Source of the DNA: Branchiostoma lanceolatum
Lineage: Eukaryota > Chordata > Leptocardii > Amphioxiformes > Branchiostomatidae
DNA: 64,000 bases
Assembly: GCF_035083965.1 (NCBI RefSeq)
Contig: NC_089736.1
Span: forward strand, 5,149,501-5,213,500
Reading direction: 5' to 3'
The position numbers were made by a program, and so were the translations under genes. How positions within the stretch are numbered: the stretch's first letter is position 1; each line of letters begins with the position of its first letter. The notes under the pieces were generated by a model. That model did not search any database. It saw only the letters and a program-made list of their open reading frames with translations, and was not told where the DNA came from. Of the stretch, positions 1 to 13,244 are shown piece after piece.

Positions 1-11
1 ACGCAGGAAAT

Positions 12-69
12 ATGACGTGGTCGCCATCTTTGTTCTTGCTGGTTCTTGTCGTGTGTAGCTTGCTGAAAC
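12..69 (+). CDS. N-terminal stub with signal peptide, cut by gap
   Basis: An ATG at 12 opens a frame of 19 codons that runs into the first N gap. The residues are a short polar start (MTWSPS) followed by a leucine/valine-rich core (LFLLVLVVCSLL), the form of a secretory signal peptide. The body of the protein is not visible. The reading frame past the gap (170-545) is not a believable continuation: it is low-complexity translation of repeat-like DNA. It may be the first exon of a secreted or membrane protein; the receptor kinase starting at 43709 lacks exactly such an N-terminus (see findings). With only 58 bases it could also be chance. Confidence 0.4.
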
Positions 70-169
70 NNNNNNNNNNNNNNNNNNNNNNNNNNNNNNN
101 NNNNNNNNNNNNNNNNNNNNNNNNNNNNNNNNNNNNNNNNNNNNNNNNNNNNNNNNNNNNNNNNNNNNN
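70..169. other. Scaffold gap of 100 N
   Basis: Exactly 100 unknown bases, the conventional placeholder for a gap of unknown size. It separates a 69-base contig end from the contig 170-43606. Order and orientation of the two contigs are not shown by the sequence. Confidence 0.97.
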
Positions 170-1541
170 TAACCTACGGGAAGGAGGTTCACCTCCAACG
201 GGGGTACTGTTTTGGTTTTGTACTAGTATGTGTGTTCACATCTACAACTCAAGATATTTTGGGTGGATTCGTATGCATTTTGGCATGTGGAAAGTTGTTG
301 AGGTTTTTATTTCTTGTTGTGGTATCTTCCGGATCCTGACTGATTCTTCTTGCACTTGGCGCTTGTCCCCAAACAGTTTCCCATGGTGCTCAGTCCAGCG
401 GTGTAGTATGGACTCACCAGAGGGCCTGCTCAACCCCTTCCCACTGATCCTCCACTACGGGGAACGAGCCATCATCAGTTATCGAGGTCCCGTTGGCGAT
501 GATTTTCAGCACTGTAGCAATATTTTTAGTTTTTTTGAGAAATAGGCCGACACCCCCATTTTGAAATTAGTGTTGTATGATAAATTGACAGATAGACAGC
601 TGTTCCCGAGGAATGGCCCCTTATCATGGGAGAGAAATAGCTTTGATTGATTAATGGTAAGGTTACATTTACAAACAGGGGCCCGGTCGGGCTATTTGCG
701 TGAACGAAAATTAAACGTATCAAGAATATACAGAAATGGTGCTCATGATTAATTTTTTCAACTGTTTTTGTTTTGTTGTCTTTCATATCATACTTTCCGT
801 TCCCACAAACTACCCGCCCGGGCCCCGGGTTGGAAATTGTGACCTTAGCATAACAGAATAAGAGGATCACTCATATCTATGTTGTGTCTTGCCACCAGAA
901 GATCTACTTGGAGATAATAAGTGAAGTATTGTTTTTGGCTTGCCTGCGTGTGCAAAAACTCTAAATATTCTACGGAGGTATGAGATCTTCAATTTCTTCT
1001 TGAAAGAACAGCAAAGAAGAAAAGACGTCGAAGACACATTCTAGTCACGATTACCTCCTTAAGATTCTGACAGAGGCCATCACATCTCCGCGCACAGAAT
1101 GCCCTTGGTAACATGCAAGCCTTACTTGAAAGCATCGCTGGCACCAAGACATTCTTTATTCAACGGCGCGTCTGCAGACGTTGCGTGTTGTGTTTTAAGA
1201 TGTAGGGCGTGATGGCGTACCGTCTTTGTCGCGACCTTAAAGGGGCTCTATGTAAGATTTGTTTGCAAATTTGAACATATTTAGAATAACAAAACCTCCA
1301 TGTTATTGACAATTTGGGGCACTTTGAATCTTTTTTGAAACGTTATTTCATATTTCCAGAATTTACAAACAGCGCAAAAAAACAATCCGCACCAAGGCCC
1401 CCTGGCCAGGTGTACACAAAATTCATAGCTTTTCCACATATTAATACAATCCGATGGTATTGCATATTTACCCTAAATATCGTTATGCAATGCTAGTCAA
1501 AAGGTTTGATTAGTATGTAAAGAAATATCAACAAAAAGATA

Positions 1542-1753
1542 ACTGTAGATGCAGATATGTTCGCGGAGCTTTGATTTCACGGTAGGGAGAAAATGAAGTG
1601 TTCGCGAGGGTTTTGAGGTCGTGTTTCAAATAATAGTAACGCTGCAGTCACACAATGGAACGGCTTCTCGCGGTGTTTTTAAGGTCGCGGTAAAGAGTTA
1701 ACCGCGAAAACTGCGAACATAAAATCACCGCGAACATTTGTGCATTTACAGTA
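1542..1753. mobile_element. MITE, palindromic ACTGTAAATGCA ends, copy 1
   Basis: About 210 bases with related inverted ends: ACTGTAGATGCA on the left and TGCATTTACAGT on the right. Internal sequence is rich in GTTCGCG/CGCGAAC words. A second copy lies at 37783-37992 with the same ends and interior. No coding capacity. The terminal TA on both sides suggests a Tc1/mariner-type TA target, which is inference. Confidence 0.75.
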
Positions 1754-2312
1754 CTTCGTCCGAATCTTACCTTGGATGGCTTTAAGATAAGACCTCGCAT
1801 TATCCCAGTGAATTATGGAAGACGAAATGCACGGTATGTGGTGCAAATAAGCACTGTTACGCCGGGAAGACGACATGCTTCAGGGCAGTGATTATGTTTT
1901 ACATTCGGACGAGGAATATGTTTGAAAGCTGATGGAGGCGCATCCATAACGGAAAATATCTGTCTTGGCTAACATTCGAATTCCTTTATTTTATCGTTTT
2001 CCCTTGCTATATTTTGTATTTTGTTCAAATTTTAAGTTGTAAATTCAAAACGTGTAATTTGTTTTTCATTTCAATTGACTCGTAGATGAGCAACATTGTG
2101 GAGGGTTAATTTCAATACGTTTTTGGTTTCTATCAAAAAATGATTGGACATACAGTAAGAATCGAAATTGTGCCATGGACAGAAAGAAAGTTCTTCGAAC
2201 TGAATGCAGCAAATTGAAAGCATGTATAGATTATTGAAGTCTATGGTTAAAGCTATCAATCATTTCAAATGCTTTTATTTACACTAACACTTCTGGTCAG
2301 ACGTGATGTTTT

Positions 2313-2455
2313 CACTGCAAGAAAAGTGGGATTCGTAAATGGTCGTAAATGTCTGGCAAGTCTGGTACTTTTTGAAAAAAATGCAAAAAAAATAAGAAAA
2401 AAACAACATTACCTGACATTTATCATCATTGGTGAATCCAACTTTTCGTGCAGTG
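2313..2455. repeat. Imperfect fold-back hairpin
   Basis: Left arm begins CACTGCAAGAAAAGTGGGAT and the right arm, read on the other strand, begins CACTGCACGAAAAGTTGGAT. The arms are about 45 bases around an A-rich loop. Both strands therefore give similar short ORFs, which are by-products. Probably a decayed fold-back MITE. Confidence 0.65.
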
Positions 2456-5244
2456 TTTTTAAAGGCGCTCGGCTGCAGTTTTATCAATAAGTGCGCCGCC
2501 TCCAATAGAATCACCCACCCTTGTATCGCCAAGGGAGACTTTAAACACGGTTATACGAGAACCTGCCTCCCAGCAGTACCCAACCAGCCAGGCATATCAC
2601 GTTCTATTTAATATATTTCATTAGACAGGCTACAAACCTCGGCAGGAAAAACTCCCATGTGAACTTTTACCAGATAAGGCGATCCACGGGGCGTAGTAGA
2701 GGTCGAAGTAGGAAGGAAGGTAACATCGCAGAGATATTACTTGGTAATTGGAATGGAAAGCAACTATTTCCTCAGAGGATTTGGCTTAAACATTGTTTCA
2801 CAGACAGTATCTGTTTCTGTATAGCCCGTAGAATCGCCCTTCGGCGTAACACATCAGCTTTGCCGACACGCGGCGCGGCAGCAGCTGGTTATATTATACT
2901 AGTATTGAGCTGTAAACATTGTTTAGAACTATCTTTTTAAAGAAGATGCCTCTACGGTACTTGGTGGCAACGAGTTCCACTCTACGATGGTTATAGGGAA
3001 AACACCCCAATTCTGGGTTGATAACTCTGGTACTTAAAGGCATGAATATGCTAGTCTCTACCAGACTAACTACGCCGGCTATAGGGAGAATATTTGGCGG
3101 GGGACTTTGGCCATGGTGGGTTACATTCGCAGTATTGGACCCTCTCTCCGTAGCCGACTCCCTTCATACAGTTTACTCTATTTGGCCAATTTCTACTATT
3201 TTCCCAGCGACCCGCGGAGGCTGGTAGAGCCTATGAATATGCTACAGGTTAGGGTTTGGAACGATAACTTTGAAAGAGGATACAACTCAAGAACGAACGA
3301 ATGGATTTTCATCATAGGTCATGGCGGGTAGCTTGAACAGAAATGCACATAATCAAAGTTTGTCCAACCATACTTACAAATCATCTCACGCACACCTATT
3401 TCATGCCATTTCTTATCGGTTTATCCTTAAGAGTTTCCTGCGTATTGATTTTTACAATCTTGTAAGTCCTTAATAGACTCGAGCGGATGAGAAGCATCAG
3501 GCCCTGCATCGTATAATGCCTTAATTTGTGTCATTTATTATCAAGATTTAGCAATAAATCCCATCATATAATACACATAAAGACGGCATTTACGACAGAA
3601 CTTACTTTGATGTCCTAGTTATGCTCTTGCATGTGTTTTTTTTGTATTGACAAGACCCGATGGTTCGATAGCAAGAGTTCAAAGATCTCAGCCCTCCGTG
3701 AAACATTTAGAGCTTTTGAAAAATTGTTTATTTGATTATTCAAGTTTTTCGCTGATTATTTGTCATTAATTAAGCAACCAAATGACATCCAAATCTATAT
3801 CAGGTTCAAAATTTATTGCATTTCTATTTTGTAGTTTACCGTTTTGAAGTTTGATTGTCTATTTTCTGGAGAGCCGGCCTTGTAGAGAAATTAGGTTTCT
3901 GTTGCCGGCTCATTTGCAATCCGTGAAGTCAAATTGATAAACAAAGAAATAAAGCATTTTTTTGACAAGACACTAGTCGTGCAATGCTGCTTCGCTACAG
4001 GGCTCGCGTTTGCATCCAAGCACACCAGGTCGCCTTACTCTTTTCGATAATTGTCCTGGATTCTCAACGTGATCCCCATATTTTTTGGGGAATTGTTCGG
4101 ATTATTGTTAATTGCCTCCCCAGGGACTGACCCTAATCCGGGATTATATAAGAGAAGGAAAAAATATTAAACATCGTCCTAGGCTTTATCCACATAGCTT
4201 TATATTAACCGTATTTCAAAAGTGAATTGTGGATAGAAAGGTATATGTATTCTATTGTTAGCAAGCAGAATGATCGAGCCAGTGGTAAGATCAGAGGATG
4301 CTACCGTACCGAAGCTAATACATAACCAAGGAGGCTCTGTTTTTGTAAGGGACCGTATACACTTGTACGTATATTCAAGTCGTAAACTTTACGGGGAGAC
4401 GTTGTTTTCTACTCTGATCCACCGTTGTGTAGCTTGGTTGTGCACCCGAACAAGATGACGTCTTCAGTTGCAAAATTTACCTGTTTATTCATGTTATTTT
4501 CTGTACCAAAGAAATGTGGAACTTATACGGCCTTGAATATACGCACAACCCCCTTGATATAACAGATATTCCGAGAATAGAATAATGTATATACCTGCAG
4601 GCGAATTGATATTGTTCATATTGCTACCATCCATTAGGAGTTATGTGGAGATAAAAATCGTCATGACGTGGATATGCTTCCATCACACATTCGATTATCT
4701 TTATTCAATGAGCCACAAAATACACCGCCCTAAAACATTACATTACTACAACACGCCTTCGCGATTATTGGCAAACCAGTTTTCCGATATGGCTGACTAA
4801 GCTGGTATGTGAGTGGCATACGCATGTTGTGTCTTGCATAACGCGCTTACTTTTGATGCAATTTCAACAATATTTTGGTGTGACGTCGAAACTGGTAGGT
4901 ATAGCCAGGTGCGCCAGTAACTTTTGCTCTGTTGTGACCTACGGATAGCTAAGACAGATGTCGTGATTTTATTCATTGACATCTATGAATACGTACGTGA
5001 TTGCAGGGATGTAACGATTTCTAATCCTGCTAGTCTATCTGGAGAAATAGCATTCAAATGTAGCGAAACGAGCTTGAACCATTTAGCGAAACAACAATTG
5101 CTATGTAGCGAAACAACATGAAATGTTGCGAAACGTATTTTAGCGAACTGACAACGTAGCGAGACAACCTGTAACCCAAGCTAACAGAGAGTTGTTATCT
5201 CATTGCACGGAGGTTCTGCTTTCAGTGTGTGCCTGTCTATCTGT

Positions 5245-5600
5245 CTGTTCTTCAGAGTGACAGGTTGTGAAGGGCAAAAGGTTAAAGTTATGAGAGTGAC
5301 AGGAAGTTGGTGGTATCAACATTGGCTAAACATCTCACATATATTCCAGGTCATGGGGTCAATGGAAGAAGATACTAATTCACGGGGAGGTTTTTTTTAT
5401 CTGTTTGTCTGCCTGTTTGTTTTAAATGTTATGTATTTCCCATGTGCTAGTTACGTTCACGTTACTGGATGTAATCAATGGACACATATAATGTTACTAC
5501 AAGCTTAATTCCCATGATAAACGAACTACAGTTTAAAATACAAGAGATACGAGAAACTATTGATATTTCACGGAGTTGTGAGATCATCAGACTCTTGTTG
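5245..5600 (+). repeat. Dispersed repeat, GACAGGAAGT family
   Basis: This unit carries GACAGGAAGTTGG, then GGTCATGGGGTCAATGGAAG, a GGGGAGGTTTT stretch, a pyrimidine-rich TCTGTTTGTCTG run and, at its right end, TTTCACGGAG...GAGATC. Related copies or pieces lie at about 7860-8000 (reverse), 14725-15050, 17655-17870, 29230-29460, 30850-31230, 41500-41640 (reverse) and 42225-42350 (reverse). No conserved protein is encoded. The element class is not recognised. Confidence 0.6.
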
Positions 5601-6329
5601 TGAAAAGTAGCTTAGAATTTGCTTTACTTTGTGATAGATTACGTTATAGATTTTACTTTAAGAGCATGTTGCCCTAGGCCTGTTTGTTCGAACTATTAGT
5701 CTGTAGTAGCGGTATAAAAGATGACTTGTCTTCACGGCCCATGTTTGGCTATAGGGGTGGTCATGAGGCCAGACAACTACTTCTATCGGTGGCATACAGG
5801 GAAGTCTAGTGGTATTAAACTCTGACCCTTCCAATTTACTTCTTGGGGAGATAACGTTATAATAATGTCTTCCATATTTCATAGCTTTGTATTGTGCCTT
5901 CTAGCAATAGGCAATAGGCTTATCCAAATGTTGTCATATTCTTTCGTACATGTGAAACGATGTTTCTACAAATCCACGCATAGTTATGACGAGGAGAATT
6001 TGGTTTATATGCATGGAAGTTGAAGCTTGGTCATTTTCTTTTACGATTATGATTGAAGTACACTATCCGTTTTTCTGCAAATGGACTTTCCTTCCAAATA
6101 GACCACTTTGCAAACTCCGGCGCCATTTTGAATTTTCTCTTGCGAGAGCACAATCTAGCGCGAACGCGCGGGGTTTGATAGGCCGGGCGGTCAGAGGCGG
6201 TAAGAAATCTATGAGCTCAGAGCTAAACAATGGCGTCCCAATAGAAAACAGCGTTGGGTCATTGTCGGTGGGGAGCTGTACTCCTCGGCATTTAATTTAC
6301 CCGTACAACCCCCCCCAAAAGTCAAGCGT

Positions 6330-6545
6330 ATGTAGTCAAGAGGCCGTGAGTTCGAATCCCTGCTGAACATTGTCACTCACTGCACTCAACGTGTACACTA
6401 CTGGAAAAGGCTGCAGTCCCTAGGATGGGAAGTTAAGCCGTGGTCTACCTGTGGGAAAGAGCCAGGGGAATTTCCCGGTACAATGAACCTTCATACACTG
6501 TACATAGCATCTGTATTCTCCGTCACTACATGTTTATGTGGAAGA
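6330..6545 (+). mobile_element. tRNA-derived SINE-like repeat
   Basis: A B-box-like AGTTCGAATCC (6349-6359) is followed by a non-tRNA body containing GGCTGCAGTCCCTAGGATGG and CCCGGTACAATGAACC. The same body recurs at 15600-15662 plus 16981-17110, where it is split by a transposon. It does not fold into a complete tRNA as read, so it is a tRNA-derived repeat rather than a tRNA gene. Confidence 0.6.
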
Positions 6546-8439
6546 GAAACACATCGAAAACAAAACATTCCTAGCTATAGACAGAGGTAATAAATGACGC
6601 GACAAATGATTTAACCACACAGCCCATAAAAAGCCGTGTATATATACTGTACATCCTGGTAAGTTGACGTTTGGAGCGGATGTGTACGCATGTCTTGGTG
6701 TGTTGGGTAGACATTGTTTACACTTGTGTATTGGAGCTAATAATTCTCACATAAACAAGTGGTCGGTTGAGCGACAGCCCATGCTTGCCTTTTCCCCGTT
6801 AGACGTAGCAATCTATCTCATTTCACCGTCAATCGTAGCCGGCCCGTTCTAACTCAACGTTTAGCGTTGCAACTGTTTGTAAATTATTCGTTAAGCGTAA
6901 TTGGTCAATTTAATTCCGTGTGGCACGTTATTTGTTATCGCTAGCTAACTGTTATTCACAAATTATTCGTGTCGCCAGACTGGCCAAAAATCATACGGTG
7001 TACGGTGTGAAGCCAAATTTCTGTCCCTGCATAATGAATGCCCCCAAACTGCAAGGGGGTGCCCAATATACCTGACGTGACTGGATATAAAGCTGCATTC
7101 TTTTGTTCCAACTTTTACCCAGTTGCTTGAATGACTAGTTTGTTATTTGGCGAATAAGACAATCCTTTGAACTAGTTTCCAAAACCATTCCTATACTTCC
7201 ACCGCCTTTCACCTCCCCAACCGAAGTCAAGTACTCATTTGGGTACCTCCCTGGAGGAGTGATGAAAGTGCCTTTCCAATGGGCACAACGTCGGTAGCAT
7301 GCACATGTCAGGCGAGTTGAACGACACATCAACACGACACCACATGACCCCCATACAGACCCTCATAAAGATCGGCACTTGGGTGCAAACTTGTGTGTAA
7401 ACTTTGTTTCAGTTCACGTCTGTAGTAAAATGGCGCGGATACAGCGATAGAAGCCAGCCGTCGGCGGGACAGATAGACGTCTCGCAATAAAACTCAGACA
7501 AATATGCAGCCGTGAATAACGACTAAAGAAGCGTCCCTTGGAAAAGACTTTTAGAACATAAAAGGCTGTATAACTCCTGACAAAACTGCCACACAACCAA
7601 GTACCTGAAAGTAGAGGGATTCACTTAAACGACCAATTACACAAAGTAAGTGTAGTACCGTCCCTAGGGTTGAGTCTGAGAAATCATAAAATATTTCCTG
7701 CATAACGATATAATGTTTATTGAGGCATCTGTCATTCGGGCAGCTGTGCAGACTGTCATAAAACACAGGTTGAAAATCAAGATCTCATATCTCAACAAAG
7801 TTAGAGTTTGCTGTACGTCTTGTTTCCTTGTAGTTGATCAATTATGTTAATACGTTTTTGATTTACATTACGTGTGTTGATCACTTCCTGTTACTCTACG
7901 GTGAACGTGACGAGCATATGGAAATGTTTAACTGCAAAAACATAGATAGATAAACAAAAATACCTCTCCGTATATTGGTAGTCATTGACCCCATGACCTG
8001 AACTGTCATGGCTGCTTAACGGCTGGATCTACCATCTCTGACCTCTACTTCCTGACACTCGGGCAAGTCTGACATTTGTGGTCATTTTTCTACCCACTGA
8101 CTTCCATCTATTGTATTCATTGCCTTCGCCGTGAGGCAGAAGGGTATAAGTTTGGTCGGGATTTGTGGAGTGATGGTGTTGGCGGTATAATTCCCGAAGA
8201 CAAGGTCGGATGTTAGTGATTTTGGTAGGTAAGTTTTTTGGGGGGAGACGAAGGTCAAGGTCGAAGATGGTTTTTCTGCGGTGTTCCTTTGGCGCTGTAG
8301 TGGAAGTTTTGTGTTTGACGATTTGTTTGTTGGCGACATAACTCATTGACAAACTAGAGTTCCACGACCTCATACCTTCGCCAAATGATTTTAACCTTTT
8401 TGAATGACGTATCAGGAGTGTTTCTCATCCATTATAAAT

Positions 8440-9140
8440 CATACCAGTTGATCTTCTTCACCCAAAAAACAAAAGTATGAGCTTAACAAAGAAGGCTATG
8501 CTAACAAAGTAACATTTAACATGAATTATGCAAATGAGGTCCTTATTAGCATAATTTGATTCAACGATGTTCACATTAACATAACTTCCAAATGACACAA
8601 GTATGAAATTGGCATCATTTACCTGTATGGAACTATAGTAGTTTCTCATTAATTATGCAAATTAGACCTACATTTGCATATTTTTTATCTATCAAAATTC
8701 CTCAGTAACAAATGTCACATATTTCAATAGTCATATCATGGAACACAGCGGGTTTTTAAAATTGTCTCATTAATTATGCAAATTAGAATCTGATTTGCCT
8801 AATTATCATCCAATCAGACAAAGCATCACGTAAGCTATCTACATACCAAAAATCATTAACATCCATCTAGCCCATCTTGAGTTATAGTATTTTCTCATTA
8901 ATTATGCAAACGAGGTCTTCATTTGCATAATTGATATCTATTAATATTTCTCTCTTCTTCAGTTACATATGTCACATGTTTGAGAGTCCTACCATGGAAT
9001 TTGGCGGCTGTATAACCTTGCGTCATTAATTATGCAAATTAGATAATGATTTACATAATAAGTATCTAATCATGTTCGTCATCACTCAAGCTATCTACTT
9101 AGCAAAATTCATGACCATCCATCAAGCCCTTCTTGAGTTA
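8440..9140. repeat. Diverged tandem array, ~125-bp unit with octamer words
   Basis: About five or six units, each marked by CATTAATTATGCAAATTAGA or a close variant (near 8520, 8645, 8768, 8897 and 9025), usually with TTTGCATAAT nearby on the opposite arm and a CATCAAGCCC/GAGTTAT block at the unit end. Several copies keep ATGCAAAT, the POU octamer word. No coding frame is conserved. Confidence 0.65.
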
Positions 9141-10929
9141 TTCCCTTTCAAAGTTTGAACCAAAACCTGCTCCTGCAGTTCCAAAAAAGCCGCTTCGGGG
9201 CCCAAACCCGTACCACTTACTCTCTGCCCAAAGAGCTATCTACCACTCAAAAATCAGTTTCATAGCATGTCCAGAACACGAGATATCAAAACAGGAAGTC
9301 CCGATGCAGTACCGTAACAAGCCGCTAGGGGACCCAAAATCTAATCATTTCCTAGTCTCATCAAGACCTACCTACCTACCAAATATCAAGACAATCCACC
9401 CAAGCCTTCTCGAGTTATGCTGTACGTTACAAACACACATACAAACGCTACCCTCTGCATAACCTTCTCGGCGAAGGTAATAACATTGGGCATACACCAA
9501 CACATACAAACCGAAAACAAAAACGCCGTACACGTTTTTAAAAGATATTCCTATGAATTGTGGTTGAAAATATTACTGTTAACGGAAACATTACAACAGG
9601 AACAAGTGAATGATGACTTGCTTCCAACCCCTGCAGTAATAGAAGGAAAGCTATGTCATGATGATCGAATCAAGACCATACACCGAGGCAAAGATAAATG
9701 GATCTCTTTGGCATGATAAATTAGGGACGGGACTTATTAAAACATCTCACGCAGACAGCTGTGTAATTGAGTATTCACCAACAAGTTGTCCTCGTAATTA
9801 AGTCAGCAAGTCCTGATTGACAGGCATATCTCTGGATTAGACTCAGTAGCAGAGATGTACAAATGCCACTGTGACCTAATTATTTCGCTAAGCCAATCGC
9901 TATCCTGCGTGTCAAAATTCTGTGCCGATGGTTGTTGATAAGGAGGTTCGTGTCAATTTTGTATGCGCCGCGAAATGCATGCTGGGTAATGTGTCAAAGA
10001 AGAAGGGCCCAAACTTGTAAAAAGTTCTTGTCGACCAGCTCTAGTTCATTCCTCTGATGTCATCCAAGAAAAAATAACCTTCCCGAACTTTATTTTTCAA
10101 AATTCATAGTCGCAGACGATTTTTAAAGACTAGTAAGCAACCTCGCCGACCATCTTCCAACCATGGTCTGGAGAAGGCCGGGAGACCATGGTCGACTATG
10201 TGTGACACGGGCTTCAACAATTACCCTGACTGTAACAACTACCAGTGTCGTTGACCTTATGTTACAGTTGACATTCTAAATAGTCCTCTGTCTTCTATCA
10301 GAAACATCAAAGACACCGACAGTCAAATAAAGGACAACGACCTGCGAACACATACACAGAGGATCATGTGTAATGCTATCTCAAAATCGGAACTTCGATA
10401 CAGCTCCCTTTCATTTGAAATATTTCATTTAAGTCCTTTTAGCATCTAATAGAACAAGATACCCGTACGATATTTGCCAAGGGATGTTTGAAATATAGTT
10501 GGAAAACCATACCATGGCAGTAATAATGTTTGAGCGAGTGCAGGCAACGTTAAAAGTCTACGAGAAGCTCTGGCTTCAATCACACGCATTAAGATATACG
10601 GAAAACATCAAAGCATTTTACTACAAATAGCATTCGACTTGATTCTCAAGTATCTGCTTAACCCAGTTGTTGATATTAACCTGTCAAGATCGGACAAATT
10701 CTCAAGTCTTTGTAGTTTTTCTTATCAGTGTTTTTAGCATGTGTATCAGCAAAATTAAATGGGTCGAAATTCCATCATTAACTGCTTGATAATTCTACTT
10801 GGATAACTCTACTCAGCGAAAAATAATGAAGATGCAGGGCGCGTGCTCTAAACTTTATCTTATATTCAAGAGCATCCATTGCTATGAATATGATTGATTA
10901 AATGAAATGTGACAACACCACTCATTGTT

Positions 10930-11175
10930 GTAAGGCGGTTCGTGGTTCGAGCTGTGCATGCCCGACGAAATGCATTGTGGGTAACATGTCAAAGGTGAAA
11001 AGCACAATGACATAAACAAAACACGTCTGGACAAAACACGTTGCATATAGAACGGCAAAGTCCCGGCATGTATAAAGCACGGTCGAGACAATCATTATTT
11101 ACAAATTAGAGGACTTCACCTTTGACATATTATCACCCACAGTGCATCTCGCTGCGCAGCCGCATTTAGAACCAT
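10930..11175. mobile_element. MITE, TGTGGGTAACATGTCAAAGG family
   Basis: Left end has GCATGCCCGACG...TGCATTGTGGGTAACATGTCAAAGGTGAA; right end carries the inverse (TTCACCTTTGACAT...CACCCACAGTGCATCTC...GCGCAGCC). The family is dispersed throughout the window; half copies lie at about 9925-10030, 20020-20075, 36115-36200 and 63915-63960. It has terminal inverted repeats, no ORF, and a length of 120-250 bases. Confidence 0.75.
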
Positions 11176-12534
11176 GAAAAACCTTATTGACAGAGAATTG
11201 CAATCGCCCTCTTTGAAACGCAATCCTTCACCCCTGACAAGCGCAATCGTTCCAAATGGCGGGAGAATATGCGTCATCCGTAAAGACAGTCACGGTAGAA
11301 CTGACAAATTGTTTTTCATTCCATCTGGATTCACTCGCCCACGTTGACGTAGACATCTTCCATTGACGTAACAGTGCGCCATTATCTTTCCACTGTGACG
11401 GGATGACAGTTGCTGTGCACTGTCAGTAGTTACCGTGCTGAATGGGTAATGACATTAAGTTGTGCTGCGGCAGTGTCCTATTCATGGCCCATGGGCCTTG
11501 TATGTATGGCGCTCGTATGTCAGGCAATTTCACGTAGATAAGGTTAACAAAGGTGACGCTGAAATACAGGTCGGGGGACATGTCAACGCAGGCGTACTAT
11601 CCTTAGCAGGCTTACGGGGCAGGCCTTTTGCTTCGTGTATTGTGGTTTTGTTTTCGGTGTGTCTACTATTATTCGTTTGCATTTGTGCCCATATTTGAAT
11701 AGAGTACAGTAGCTGTTTCACATGCTAGGCATGTACTTTGTAAAGAAATAACAGAAACATTACTTCAGATATCGTTCAAATCTTACAGTGAGTACCTTCA
11801 AGTTACCAGAGCTCCTATATATATACCATCCCCCTTACCCAACGAGAGGGGGGTCGAGTCCGATAAACCAACTAGGCTAGACTAGTGCCATTGCGGCTCT
11901 TTATGCAAATCACTGATTTTCGTGCACGCCCTTCACTCAATCTCCACGCCAAAGCAGGTCAATCATTTTATAAGTACATTTCGTAATACTGACATGCATG
12001 TAGGTTAAAACGCAGTTATGTCCCTCTTGATAGGTAAAAGAACTGTTTAGGACTGCGCTTGAAAAGCTATTAAGTACATACAGTAGCTTATATAACCCCC
12101 TTCATTACCCCGTGAAGGAGGTCAGTAACCTCCGACAGGAGTACTTTGGTTGGTAATGTCCGTACGTTGGCAGCGTTAACTCACTGCTGCATTTGTATGT
12201 AATTTGGCATGTCGTCTGCGAGATTGTGTTTTTTTTTACACCGTAGCAGTTTTTATAGGTCATGTTATATTTAAGAAAACACCCCTATCTTTATGGAATT
12301 TTAGAACAGGTCATTAATGTCGTTGGCATTTGTTGGTCAGCTCTAATTGGGCTTTCTCCAAGCAGATGTTGGGTTATGTATCGTTTTAACGTCCATTGTG
12401 TAGTTCATGATTACAAGTGGCATGAACAAGATATGTCATAGCTTCATGGCGTTAAGGTGTCCATAAAAGTAAACTGAATCGTCCATGTTAGTACAATTTT
12501 TCTTTAAAAAAAACAGTGCAATACATTTTGTGTA

Positions 12535-12830
12535 GCGTCGAATGGCCCAGTGGCTAGGCTATAGCTAGCGTACGAAAGATCAAGAGATCACGGGTTCGAT
12601 TCCTGGTATTCCTGGCTAGACGTTGTGTCCTTGGGACGACACTTAACACTACTTTCCTCACTCCATCTATGTGTAACAATGTGGACCTAACTTCGTTTGT
12701 GCGGGGAGGTAAAAGGTGGTGGAAAGAGAGGGATGGCCTCCGCCTTCCAATGTCGTGCACTAGACACAGCGGACAACAACCTACTGCCCCGCGCTACGGC
12801 CTCAAAAATGCCATGGGATCCCATATGTGT
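12535..12830 (+). mobile_element. tRNA-derived SINE
   Basis: A perfect A-box-like TGGCCCAGTGG (12543-12553) and a B-box GGTTCGATTCC (12593-12603) are correctly spaced for an internal RNA polymerase III promoter. A non-tRNA body follows, containing ACTTCGTTTGTGCGGGGAGG and CCTTCCAATGTCGTGCA and ending near GCCTCAAAAATGCCATGGG. The same body occurs at 42910-43150. It is a SINE, not a functional tRNA gene, because the tRNA part is incomplete. Confidence 0.75.
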
Positions 12831-13017
12831 ATCTTCAATACGTGTCATGAGTGCCATCCTCTGTCCACAAGCTATGTTTAAGATTTTTAATATAAGATAT
12901 ACTTCTACTAATTATGTTCTGAGTGACATTGTAATTTGCATCCTGCAACTGGATCGAATCTGACTGTTATACAAGCAAGATGTTGTTGTAATAAGAACTA
13001 TCGTAACAATAAGCTCA

Positions 13018-13200
13018 TTCACAGTTCTGAGGACGCATGCGCAGCGACATGTATTTTGGGTAATATTTCAAAGGTGACGTTGTTGAATTTGAAGAATTAA
13101 ACAAAACACTTCTGGACATCGAGATGATGGTCAAGAACTGTCTACAAGCCAGGGCATTCACCTTTGACTGGCGCATGCGCATTTGAAATACATGTAGTGA
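13018..13200. mobile_element. MITE, CGCATGCGCAG / TGTCAAAGG family
   Basis: Begins near GGACGCATGCGCAGCG...TTTTGGGTAATATTTCAAAGGTGA and ends with TTCACCTTTGACTGGCGCATGCGCA. Clear inverted ends and no ORF. Same family as 10930-11175. Confidence 0.75.
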
Positions 13201-13244
13201 GCGAGTTTATTTTCAAAGCTAGATGGTTCAACGATTTCGATACT

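Noticed and set aside
12..545. 177-codon ORF bridging the first N gap
   Set aside because: Only the first 19 codons are credible; the rest continues through unknown bases into repeat-like DNA with no domain.
8029..8373. Overlapping minus-strand ORFs of 114 and 85 codons
   Set aside because: Two frames open in the same stretch, related to a non-coding repeat at 61335-61570, and no recognisable domain.
8440..9140. CRISPR array
   Set aside because: Units are diverged throughout and there is no repeat-spacer pattern; the genome is eukaryotic.
9133..9462. 109-codon ORF after the octamer array
   Set aside because: Repeat-derived sequence with direct internal similarity at DNA level, no splice signals or family.
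12543..12603. tRNA gene
   Set aside because: A- and B-box are good but the arms do not form a full cloverleaf, and the body recurs elsewhere as a SINE.
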